64,000 nucleotides of DNA from [Anoxybacillus] calidus (lineage in GTDB: Bacteria > Bacillota > Bacilli > Bacillales > Anoxybacillaceae), in NCBI RefSeq assembly GCF_013760845.1, contig NZ_JACDUU010000006.1, positions 62,001 to 126,000 on the forward strand, written 5' to 3'. A program made the position numbers and the translations under genes. Positions 52,717-60,009 of this stretch are shown here, one piece after another (position 1 is the first letter of the stretch; every line of letters begins with the position of its first letter). The notes beneath the pieces are model-generated. The model saw nothing but the letters and a program-made list of their open reading frames with translations. It was not told the DNA's origin and did no database searches.

Positions 52717-54141
52717 TTAAAAAACGATCGGTGCTATTAAATAACCAATAAAAGACAATCCACCGCAAAGTAAGGAAATTTTTAATTTATACTTCGCGTA
52801 TTCCATGACATCTAAGTCCATGATCGAAGCGCTCGTTATCGTTGTATCCCCCAATGGAGAGGCAAATGCTCCAAATGTGCCACTTGCAAAAACAGCGCCT
52901 ATTGTCATTGGTAATGAGGCATCAGTCGCCACAGCTAACGTTACCCCTAACGGCATAAATAATCCCCATGTCCCCCAAGAGGTTCCTATAAAATAAGAAA
53001 TAAATGAACCAACAAGAAAAATGACGGCAGGGACAATAGGTTTGGGAAGAAATGTTCCAAATGTAGATGATACGTATTCGGAAAAGCCTAAGTCTTCCGC
53101 TGTTAGTGAAACCGCCCACACTAAAATAAGCATACCAATTGGAATCATTAGCTGATTCCCGCCATCAAAAAAATGATAAATCAATTCATTTAGCGATTGG
53201 TGACGAAATAAATAAAAAAGGATGGTTATTATTAACGTAAAGAAAAGAGAAAGTAACATAACAAATGTCGCATCTGCCATAGAAAATGCCTCGATTACTG
53301 TTTCCGCTCCTTTCGCTTTTCCGTCATACCAAAATAATATCATCGTAAATAACCAAATAAGGGAGAGCGGAAAAATAAGATGTAGCGGCTCCCCTACAAC
53401 TAACGCCAGCTCTTTCTTTATTCCTAAACGGTGAAAATGATTCGTCTCATGTTGTTCCCTTTCATTTTTTCCGCTTTTCTCGCGGTTACCGATATTCATA
53501 AATGTCGTAAACAAGCCAATAAACAATGCGATAATGGCAAAAAAATTAAACGGCAAGCTGGCAATAAACATTTGATATGCAGACTCTTCCAGACCATTTT
53601 GCTTTAAAGCCCCTTCTACTACAGAGGTCATAAAACCAATGAAAGCTGTAGCAGCCGGCAATAATACAATAATTGGCTCTGTTGATACATCAATAATGTA
53701 TGCCATTCTCCTTTTATCTATATGAAGCTTTTCAATCATCGATTTCATCACAGGACCAATTAACATGATGCGAAACATCGGCGTAAAGAATGTAAATGGA
53801 ACGGTAAACCATACAAACAATAACATTCTTCTTTGCGAATGAATCTTTTCGCTAATCCATTGAACAAACCCCTTTATTCCTCCAGTGATTTGCATCATTC
53901 CAATTAAAGCGCCAAAAAGGTATAAGAAAAGAACTACTTTTACATGTTCGACATCTGTCAAACTTTGAATCATGTATTGGATTGTTTTTTTTAATCCGCC
54001 GAGCCAATGCGGTTCTAAACAAAAGGAACCGACTAACAAACCTAATAGAAGTCCTGATAATATTTCTCGAAGCCAAATTGCCATTGGAATGACAATTAAG
54101 AATGGTAATAGCGATAACCATGATGGTTGCATAATCCTCAT
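52717..54141 (-). CDS. NhaC-family Na+/H+ antiporter
   Basis: The 474-residue protein has about eleven membrane spans and the NhaC-type pattern: LLGLLVGSFCLEP near the start, TPMFRIMLIGPVMKSMIEKL, IIDVSTEPIIVLLPAATAF, LILVWAVSLTAEDLGF and FGAFASPLGDTTITSASIMD near the end. The last motif is characteristic of the NhaC and related amino-acid/cation exchangers. It probably expels Na+ or exchanges an organic anion. ATG 54141 is followed by another ATG four codons on; both have AGGAG upstream. Confidence 0.85.
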   Translation of the reverse strand: MRIMQPSWLSLLPFLIVIPMAIWLREILSGLLLGLLVGSFCLEPHWLGGLKKTIQYMIQSLTDVEHVKVVLFLYLFGALIGMMQITGGIKGFVQWISEKIHSQRRMLLFVWFTVPFTFFTPMFRIMLIGPVMKSMIEKLHIDKRRMAYIIDVSTEPIIVLLPAATAFIGFMTSVVEGALKQNGLEESAYQMFIASLPFNFFAIIALFIGLFTTFMNIGNREKSGKNEREQHETNHFHRLGIKKELALVVGEPLHLIFPLSLIWLFTMILFWYDGKAKGAETVIEAFSMADATFVMLLSLFFTLIITILFYLFRHQSLNELIYHFFDGGNQLMIPIGMLILVWAVSLTAEDLGFSEYVSSTFGTFLPKPIVPAVIFLVGSFISYFIGTSWGTWGLFMPLGVTLAVATDASLPMTIGAVFASGTFGAFASPLGDTTITSASIMDLDVMEYAKYKLKISLLCGGLSFIGYLIAPIVF

Positions 54142-54229
54142 CTCCTCTATATGTTACAAGGATAGCCATAAATTTTTCGTGATATTACAATCATTTTTCT
54201 TAATAAAATGTGCTATTTTAATATTGATT

Positions 54230-54243
54230 ATTTAGAACATAGT
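54230..54243 (-). other. Ter site 3 (Rtp binding site)
   Basis: The minus strand reads ACTATGTTCTAAAT, the same 14-nt core and orientation as the other two sites, preceded by TTTTATTAA and followed by AATCAATATT. It lies in the spacer between the treR terminator and the NhaC gene. Confidence 0.85.
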
Positions 54244-54281
54244 TTAATAAAAACATAAAACATACATTAACAAATAAAAAA

Positions 54282-54303
54282 CACCCGTACGAATGTACAG
54301 GTG
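54282..54303 (-). terminator. Terminator of the trehalose operon
   Basis: CACCCGTAC (54282-54290) pairs with GTACAGGTG (54295-54303), one mismatch. On the minus strand it is followed by TTTTTTATTTG. It begins 12 bases after the treR stop. Confidence 0.75.
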
Positions 54304-54314
54304 CTTCATATCCA

Positions 54315-55034
54315 TTACTGATGACTTCTCCGTGCAAAATCAACAAAACGAAACTTGTCAAGCCGATGCCTTGATTCCGTGTACTGAAACAGGCTGGCAT
54401 CGTCTAAATATACAAAGTTTTTCACGACAACTATATGGTTGTATCCTTCTAAATCTAAATATTGATCATCCTCATCAGTTGCTTTATCGACAAATATTTC
54501 TTTTTTCGCGAAACTGATTTTTAGTTTTAGCTCATTTTCAATATATTCGTAAATGGAATCTTCACATATTTCTCGCGTTAAAGAAGGTACAAATTTTTTA
54601 TTAAAAAAATCCTTATCTAAAATAATTTTTTCCCCTTCGATTTCACGAGCACGAATGACTTTCCATACTTCATCTTTATTTGTAACGTGTAAATGTTTTT
54701 TCAAATACTCATCTGGCTTCACAAGATCCAATTCACAAACAATGGTTTTTGACGGTTTTTTCATTTTCTGCGCTAACTCTTTAAAACTGACCAATCCGGA
54801 AACGGGAAAATCGTATTTGCTTACATCAAGAACAATGGAACCTTTTCCTTTAATTTTTTGAATGTATCCATGTTCTGATAAAAGATTTAACGCTTTGCGA
54901 ATCGTTTCCCGCGAAGTTTGATATTGTTGAACTAATTCATTTTCTGATGGCAGCTTTTCATTTGCTTTTAATATTCCTTGCCGAATTTTTAATAACAAGT
55001 CATTATAAATCGTTAAATATTTGTTTTCTCGCAT
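54315..55034 (-). CDS. treR: Trehalose operon repressor, GntR family
   Basis: The 239-residue protein has a GntR/HutC winged helix (LPSENELVQQYQTSRETIRK, then ALNLLSEHGYIQKIKGKGS) and the UTRA ligand domain (DEVWKVIRAREIEGEKIILD and ASLFQYTESRHRLDKFRFVD). It matches B. subtilis TreR in length. TreR is released by trehalose-6-phosphate. I use ATG 55034 with GGTGAT upstream, 26 bases past the treA stop. Two TTGTATATACAA-type operators lie upstream of the operon. Confidence 0.93.
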   Translation of the reverse strand: MRENKYLTIYNDLLLKIRQGILKANEKLPSENELVQQYQTSRETIRKALNLLSEHGYIQKIKGKGSIVLDVSKYDFPVSGLVSFKELAQKMKKPSKTIVCELDLVKPDEYLKKHLHVTNKDEVWKVIRAREIEGEKIILDKDFFNKKFVPSLTREICEDSIYEYIENELKLKISFAKKEIFVDKATDEDDQYLDLEGYNHIVVVKNFVYLDDASLFQYTESRHRLDKFRFVDFARRSHQ

Positions 55035-55060
55035 GTTTATCACCGAAAAGTATTGTATCA

Positions 55061-56749
55061 TTATTTTTTTAAGTGATAAACAATCGATTCGTAAGGCCGT
55101 AATGTCATCTTTTTGAAATCTTCTGGTGAGTTTTCATAATTCGAAAGTAAGATGGAGCTCGTATAGCCTTCAATATCAACTGTACTTGGCAGCTCAAATG
55201 TTGTTTCCTTGTCATAAAAATTGTTGACAACAAGAAGTTTCTCGTTTTCTCCATTTCGCACATAAGCAAAAATGGATGGATGCTCTTCTAAAATGAGCTG
55301 GTAATCACCGGTTGTAATAATGTCATACTCTTTTCGTAATTGAATGAGCCGCTGATAATGATAAAAAATAGATGTTGGGTCATTAAGCGCATTTTCTACA
55401 TTAATTTCTTTATAGTTTGCTGCAACATTAATCCATGGTGTCCCTGTTGTAAAACCAGCGTGTTTGCTTCCATCCCACTGCATTGGAGTACGGGAATTGT
55501 CACGCGATTTACGTTTTAAAATTTCAAGAACTTCTTCCTCTGTTTTTCCTTTTTCTTGTAAAATTTTGTACATATTTAACGTTTCAACATCGCGATAATC
55601 TTCAATCCGATCAAATTTTGGGTCAGTCATACCGATTTCTTCGCCTTGATAAATATATGGCGTGCCCTGCATCATATGAATAACCGTAGCAAGCATTTTT
55701 GCTGATTCTTTATGATATTTTCCATCATCCCCATAGCGGGAAACGACACGAGGCTGATCGTGGTTGCACCAGAATAAAGCATTCCAGCCGCCGCCTTTGT
55801 TCATTTCTACTTGCCAAGTTGATAAAATTCTTTTTAATGCCAAGAAATCAAAATCAGCAACCGCCCACTTTTCCCCGTTTGGATAATCGACTTTTAAATG
55901 ATGGAAATTAAAAGTCATATTTAATTCTTTGCGTTCTGGGTTTGTATATTTAATACAATGATCAATCGTTGTCGATGACATCTCACCAACGGTCATAATG
56001 TCATATTTCGAAAATACTTCGCGATTCATTTCTTGCAAAAATTCGTGAATGCGTGGACCATCTGTGTAAAATTTACGGCCGTCCCCCGGCGGCACGGAGC
56101 CGTCATCATCTAGAAAATGCTGATCTTTAGAAATTAAATTAATTACATCTAAACGAAAACCATCGACACCTTTTTGAAACCAAAAATGCATCATGTCATA
56201 GATTTTTTTGCGCAGTTCTTCGTTTTCCCAGTTCAAGTCTGCCTGTGTGACATCGAATAAATGCAAATAATATTGACTGGTCTGCTCGTCATACTCCCAA
56301 GCCGAACCACCAAACTTTGACTGCCAGTTCGTCGGTGCGCTTCCATCCGACTTTGGATCTTTCCAAATGTAAAAATGACGATATGGATTATCTTTGGATG
56401 AACGCGCTTGTTTAAACCATTCATGCTCCGTAGACGTATGGTTAACGACCATATCCATAATAATCTTGATTCCGCGCTGATGAGCTTCATCAAGCAAACG
56501 CTCAAAGTCTTCCATTGTTCCATACTCTTCATGAATGCTAAAATAATCGCTAATATCATAACCGTTGTCGCGCTGAGGTGATTTATAAATCGGTGTTAAC
56601 CAAATGACATCGATGCCTAATGTTTTCAAATAATCCAACTTTTCGATAATCCCTTGTAAATCGCCAACTCCGTTTCCTGTTGTATCTTTGAAACTTTTTG
56701 GATAAATTTGATAAACAACTGCCTTTTTCCACCAAGGTTGTTTTTCCAT
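55061..56749 (-). CDS. treA: Trehalose-6-phosphate hydrolase (phospho-alpha-(1,1)-glucosidase)
   Basis: The 562-residue GH13 enzyme begins WWKKAVVYQIYPKSFKDTTG. It has the catalytic regions DGFRLDVINLI (nucleophile Asp), the proton donor Glu in TVGEMSSTTID and the third acid in WCNHDQPRVVSRYG. It hydrolyses trehalose-6-phosphate to glucose and glucose-6-phosphate in the cytosol. ATG 56749 follows GGTGGGGG. It lies between treP and treR, as in B. subtilis. Confidence 0.95.
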   Translation of the reverse strand: MEKQPWWKKAVVYQIYPKSFKDTTGNGVGDLQGIIEKLDYLKTLGIDVIWLTPIYKSPQRDNGYDISDYFSIHEEYGTMEDFERLLDEAHQRGIKIIMDMVVNHTSTEHEWFKQARSSKDNPYRHFYIWKDPKSDGSAPTNWQSKFGGSAWEYDEQTSQYYLHLFDVTQADLNWENEELRKKIYDMMHFWFQKGVDGFRLDVINLISKDQHFLDDDGSVPPGDGRKFYTDGPRIHEFLQEMNREVFSKYDIMTVGEMSSTTIDHCIKYTNPERKELNMTFNFHHLKVDYPNGEKWAVADFDFLALKRILSTWQVEMNKGGGWNALFWCNHDQPRVVSRYGDDGKYHKESAKMLATVIHMMQGTPYIYQGEEIGMTDPKFDRIEDYRDVETLNMYKILQEKGKTEEEVLEILKRKSRDNSRTPMQWDGSKHAGFTTGTPWINVAANYKEINVENALNDPTSIFYHYQRLIQLRKEYDIITTGDYQLILEEHPSIFAYVRNGENEKLLVVNNFYDKETTFELPSTVDIEGYTSSILLSNYENSPEDFKKMTLRPYESIVYHLKK

Positions 56750-56851
56750 GGATACCCCCACCTATTCCTATTTTTGAAACACGAGAAACAAAACGATACC
56801 ATTGGCAAATGGTTTGTATACCAATGGCATCGTTGCGAAAAAGATGTTTGC

Positions 56852-58267
56852 TTATTGATCCTTCTTTAGTTTGGCAAAGATCGAAGTTAATACAATTGGT
56901 ACAACAATCGCAATCGCCATGCCGATAAAGAACGGCATCCATTTTTGCGGCACAATGGATAAAAATCCTGGCAAACCGCCCACACCAATGGATGGAGCGA
57001 TTACTTTATTGAACGTAATAAACATACCGGCAATCGCTGCTCCAGTCATCGCTGCAATGAACGGATATCTAAAGCGCAAATTCACACCAAACATCGCTGG
57101 CTCTGTGATACCGAGATAAGCGGAAACAGCAGAAGTAAATGACAATCCTTTTAATTTTTCATCTTTCGCTAAGAACATCATGGCTAATGCTGCAGAACCT
57201 TGAGCAATATTGGACATAACAAGAATCGGCCATAAGAATGTACCGCCTGTACTTGAAATCAATTGTAAATCTACTGGTAGGAATGTATGATGCATCCCTG
57301 TTACAACTAATGGAGCATACAAAGCACCGTAAATAAAACCACCAATCGCTGGAGCGTTATCAAAAATGCCAACGAATACGTTTGTAATCGTATTACCGAT
57401 AGCGAACGTAACTGGTCCAATGGCGATAAATGCTAAAAATCCTGTAATTAATAGAGCAAACGGTGCAACTAACAATAATTGGAACGCATCTGGAATTCGC
57501 TTACGCAAGAAAATTTCAATTTTCGCTAAAACATAAGATGCAGCTAATACTGGTAATACTTGACCTTGATAACCTACTTTTTGAATTTCTAAGCCAAATA
57601 AGTTCCAAACAGGAATATTTCCTTCTTGTTTGGCCGCTCCCCATCCCCATGCGTTTAAAAGGTCAGGGTGTACAAGCATTAATCCAAGCACAATCCCTAA
57701 CAATGGACTGCCGCCAAATTTATTCACTGCAGACCAACCAATTAAACCAGGCAAGAAGACGAAAGCGGTATTGGCAATTAAGTTAATAATACTTGCTAAA
57801 TCAGCCCATTCTTTATGCACTTGAACGAACGATTTGTCCTCATAAAAAATGCCAGGACCTGTTAACACGTTGTTAATTCCCATTAATAATCCTGCTGTCA
57901 CAATCGCTGGCAAAATCGGAATAAAGATGTCTGCCAACGTTTTAATCGCACGTTGCAACGGATTTAATTTCGCTTCAGCTGCATCTTTAATTTCTTGTTT
58001 TGTCGCTCGTCCAATCCCTGTCATTTCCACCATTTCATTGTACACTTTATCGACAAGCCCTTGACCGATAACGACTTGGAATTGACCATTTGCAGAAAAC
58101 GAACCTTTTACAATATCGATGCTTTCAAGTGCCTCTTTATTCACTTTTCCTTCATCTTTTAAGGCAAATCTTAAACGCGTTACGCAGTGCGTTGCTGCAA
58201 CGATATTCTCTTTTCCTCCAATCGCTTCCACAATCTTTTCTACTGATTGTTTGTTGACACTCATCAT
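56852..58267 (-). CDS. treP: Trehalose PTS EIIBC
   Basis: The 471-residue permease has the EIIB phosphorylation site Cys in NIVAATHCVTRLRFALKDEG and about eight to ten spans of the EIIC domain (GIYFYEDKS-like loop, NKFGGSPLLGIVLGLMLVHP, TGMHHTFLPVDLQLI, GITEPAMFGVNLRFRYPF). It imports and phosphorylates trehalose. It has no EIIA domain; the adjoining upstream gene supplies one. GGGGGG precedes the tandem ATG start. A cre-like site lies just upstream. Confidence 0.95.
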   Translation of the reverse strand: MMSVNKQSVEKIVEAIGGKENIVAATHCVTRLRFALKDEGKVNKEALESIDIVKGSFSANGQFQVVIGQGLVDKVYNEMVEMTGIGRATKQEIKDAAEAKLNPLQRAIKTLADIFIPILPAIVTAGLLMGINNVLTGPGIFYEDKSFVQVHKEWADLASIINLIANTAFVFLPGLIGWSAVNKFGGSPLLGIVLGLMLVHPDLLNAWGWGAAKQEGNIPVWNLFGLEIQKVGYQGQVLPVLAASYVLAKIEIFLRKRIPDAFQLLLVAPFALLITGFLAFIAIGPVTFAIGNTITNVFVGIFDNAPAIGGFIYGALYAPLVVTGMHHTFLPVDLQLISSTGGTFLWPILVMSNIAQGSAALAMMFLAKDEKLKGLSFTSAVSAYLGITEPAMFGVNLRFRYPFIAAMTGAAIAGMFITFNKVIAPSIGVGGLPGFLSIVPQKWMPFFIGMAIAIVVPIVLTSIFAKLKKDQ

Positions 58268-58275
58268 TAACCCCC

Positions 58276-58290
58276 CGTAACCGTTTACAA
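58276..58290 (-). promoter_or_regulatory. cre-like site between the EIIA gene and treP
   Basis: The minus strand reads TTGTAAACGGTTACG, matching the catabolite-response element WTGNAARCGNWWWCA except at the final positions. It lies just before treP and would act as a CcpA roadblock. Confidence 0.6.
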
Positions 58291-58298
58291 AAATGTGT

Positions 58299-58805
58299 CT
58301 ATTTTTTTATCATGATGTGCATTAATTGATCCATTCTTGCTTTTGCATGAGTAACCGGAAATTTCTCAATGGATTGAACTGCATCCATATTCGTAATGAC
58401 GATAGGTGTAATGGAACTTGCTGCTTTTTCTTTAATAACCTCAAGATCAAATGTAATTAAACGATCGCCTACTTTTACTTTATCTCCCACTTGAACATGT
58501 CCTGTAAATCCCTCTCCGTTTAACATGACAGTTTCAAGCCCGACGTGAATCAATATTTCCAATCCCGTTTCTGAACGGATGCCGATTGCATGTTTCGTAT
58601 GGAAAAACTGAATAATTTCTCCATTCACAGGTGAAACAACTGTTCCATCCGCTGGTTCAATGGCGATCCCCTCTCCCATTAACTTTTGAGAAAAAGTAGG
58701 ATCTGGAACTTGTTCAATATCAACAACTTTTCCATTTAAAGGAGCAAACAACGTTTCTTCCTTTTTCTCTCTTTTTCCAAATAATTTTTTAAACATCTCT
58801 AGCAC
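58299..58805 (-). CDS. PTS glucose-type EIIA (Crr-like)
   Basis: The 168-residue protein has the EIIA-glc fold with the two catalytic His: [20 protein letters not shown] and [20 protein letters not shown]. It accepts phosphate from HPr and passes it to an EIIB domain. It is the first gene of the tre operon, ahead of treP by 31 bases. In B. subtilis TreP borrows EIIA from another transporter; here the operon carries its own. ATG 58805 follows AGGAGTGCTAG. Confidence 0.93.
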   Translation of the reverse strand: MLEMFKKLFGKREKKEETLFAPLNGKVVDIEQVPDPTFSQKLMGEGIAIEPADGTVVSPVNGEIIQFFHTKHAIGIRSETGLEILIHVGLETVMLNGEGFTGHVQVGDKVKVGDRLITFDLEVIKEKAASSITPIVITNMDAVQSIEKFPVTHAKARMDQLMHIMIKK

Positions 58806-58809
58806 TCCT

Positions 58810-58824
58810 TTTAAACGCTTTCAA
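58810..58824 (-). promoter_or_regulatory. cre-like site in the tre operon leader
   Basis: The minus strand reads TTGAAAGCGTTTAAA, close to the CcpA consensus and directly before the EIIA ribosome binding site. It fits catabolite repression of the operon. Confidence 0.65.
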
Positions 58825-58828
58825 AAAC

Positions 58829-58871
58829 CTGTATATACAAGTCGATTTCATTTTAACTTGTATATACAAGT
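58829..58871. promoter_or_regulatory. Two TreR operators
   Basis: ACTTGTATATACAAGT (58856-58871) is a perfect 16-bp palindrome. CTGTATATACAAG at 58829-58841 is a near copy. Both match the TTGTATATACAA sites bound by TreR in B. subtilis, and they flank the likely promoter of the EIIA-treP-treA-treR operon. Confidence 0.85.
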
Positions 58872-59049
58872 TAGTCAACAAAAAAATAATATATTTTCGT
58901 CAATATTTGCTTACATATCAGACTGTATTTGTTAATTTTTGTGTATCAAATTGTTATTTTGTAATGTTTTGTCACTTGGCAGGAAAACGGACCATACATA
59001 GTGGAATAAAAATGTATTGACTTTAAAACATAGAAAGGAATGGGTTTGG

Positions 59050-59892
59050 ATGAAGTCGTATACGTTACCGGAATTCGCAAAAAGGATGGGTGTGTCGCCC
59101 AAAGTGATAAAACAATGGGAAAAAGATTTCGAAACGTACATCTCGATACCAAGAACCAAACAAGGTGCACGTATTTATTCGGAAGCAGAAGAGAATTTTT
59201 TTCAAAACATTAAAGCTTTGTATGAAAAAAAGTTAAAGAAACATGAGATTATAAACTATTTAAAATCACAGAACACCCCGGTTGCGTCAACACATGTTTC
59301 TCAAGAAGAAAACGCAGTCGAACAGATGATTGTGATAAATGAGGAAATGAGCGATGATCATTCAGCAAACAAAGATTTACAAGAAACATCGCTGCATTTG
59401 AAAGAAGAGCTTCATGAAGAATATGACATTGTTAAAGAAGAGGCGAGTCAAGTTTCTGAATACCTTCATTCCATGTCAGACCTCAAAAAAAGTTGTATGC
59501 AGAAAATCTCCGATCAGAATGAAGCAACGGCTCATTCAATAGAACAGATAAAAGAAGAAACAGAGCAGCATGTACAGGTTTTTCAAAAACAAATAGATGA
59601 TTTCCAAAATACAAATATAAAAACGTTAGAAGAGTTAGAAGAAACCTTATCACAAGAAGCTTTATTAGAGGAAACCTTATTAGAAGAAATTTTATTAGAG
59701 GAAGAAACTTTACAGGAAGAAAAAGAATATGATCTTTTAACGCTAGAGCATGAAAGAAAATTATATGAACAAAAAATCATGGAACGTGAGCGCGCATTCC
59801 GCAAGCTTGTTTTAGCATTTAGAGAATCGACACCAACAGCCGAAATGAAAAAAACAAAAAAATGGTGGAAATTTTGGGCGACGATAAAATAA
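59050..59892 (+). CDS. MerR-like HTH/coiled-coil protein (DUF3967 type)
   Basis: The 280-residue protein has an N-terminal MerR-type helix-turn-helix (YTLPEFAKRMGVSPKVIKQW). A long Glu-rich coiled coil follows, with imperfect repeats (EETLSQEALLEETLLEEILL), then ERERAFRKLVLAFRES and a terminal KKWWKFWATIK. This is the pattern of DUF3967/RacA-like proteins of Bacillaceae that bind DNA and may anchor it. ATG 59050 is chosen because AAAGGAA lies upstream. Function is inferred from layout only. The Glu repeats may vary in length between strains. Confidence 0.7.
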   Translation: MKSYTLPEFAKRMGVSPKVIKQWEKDFETYISIPRTKQGARIYSEAEENFFQNIKALYEKKLKKHEIINYLKSQNTPVASTHVSQEENAVEQMIVINEEMSDDHSANKDLQETSLHLKEELHEEYDIVKEEASQVSEYLHSMSDLKKSCMQKISDQNEATAHSIEQIKEETEQHVQVFQKQIDDFQNTNIKTLEELEETLSQEALLEETLLEEILLEEETLQEEKEYDLLTLEHERKLYEQKIMERERAFRKLVLAFRESTPTAEMKKTKKWWKFWATIK

Positions 59893-59938
59893 AAAACGCA
59901 AGCAGCGGTCTACCATGATGACCAATGCTTGCGTTTTT
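59892..59938. terminator. Bidirectional terminator between the DUF3967 gene and parC
   Basis: AAAAACGCAAGCA (59892-59904) pairs perfectly with TGCTTGCGTTTTT (59926-59938). It can end transcripts from both sides. Confidence 0.85.
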
Positions 59939-60009
59939 CCTTCCCACCTAACTGCGAACAACTTTTCTCTAAACTTCTCCGTATCAGGAAAGTCTAGATC
60001 GTTGTACGT

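Noticed and set aside
59025-59038. Reverse-strand CTATGTTTTAAAG as another Ter
   Set aside because: Two mismatches in the core and no A-site half; it is more likely chance AT-rich sequence before the DUF3967 gene.
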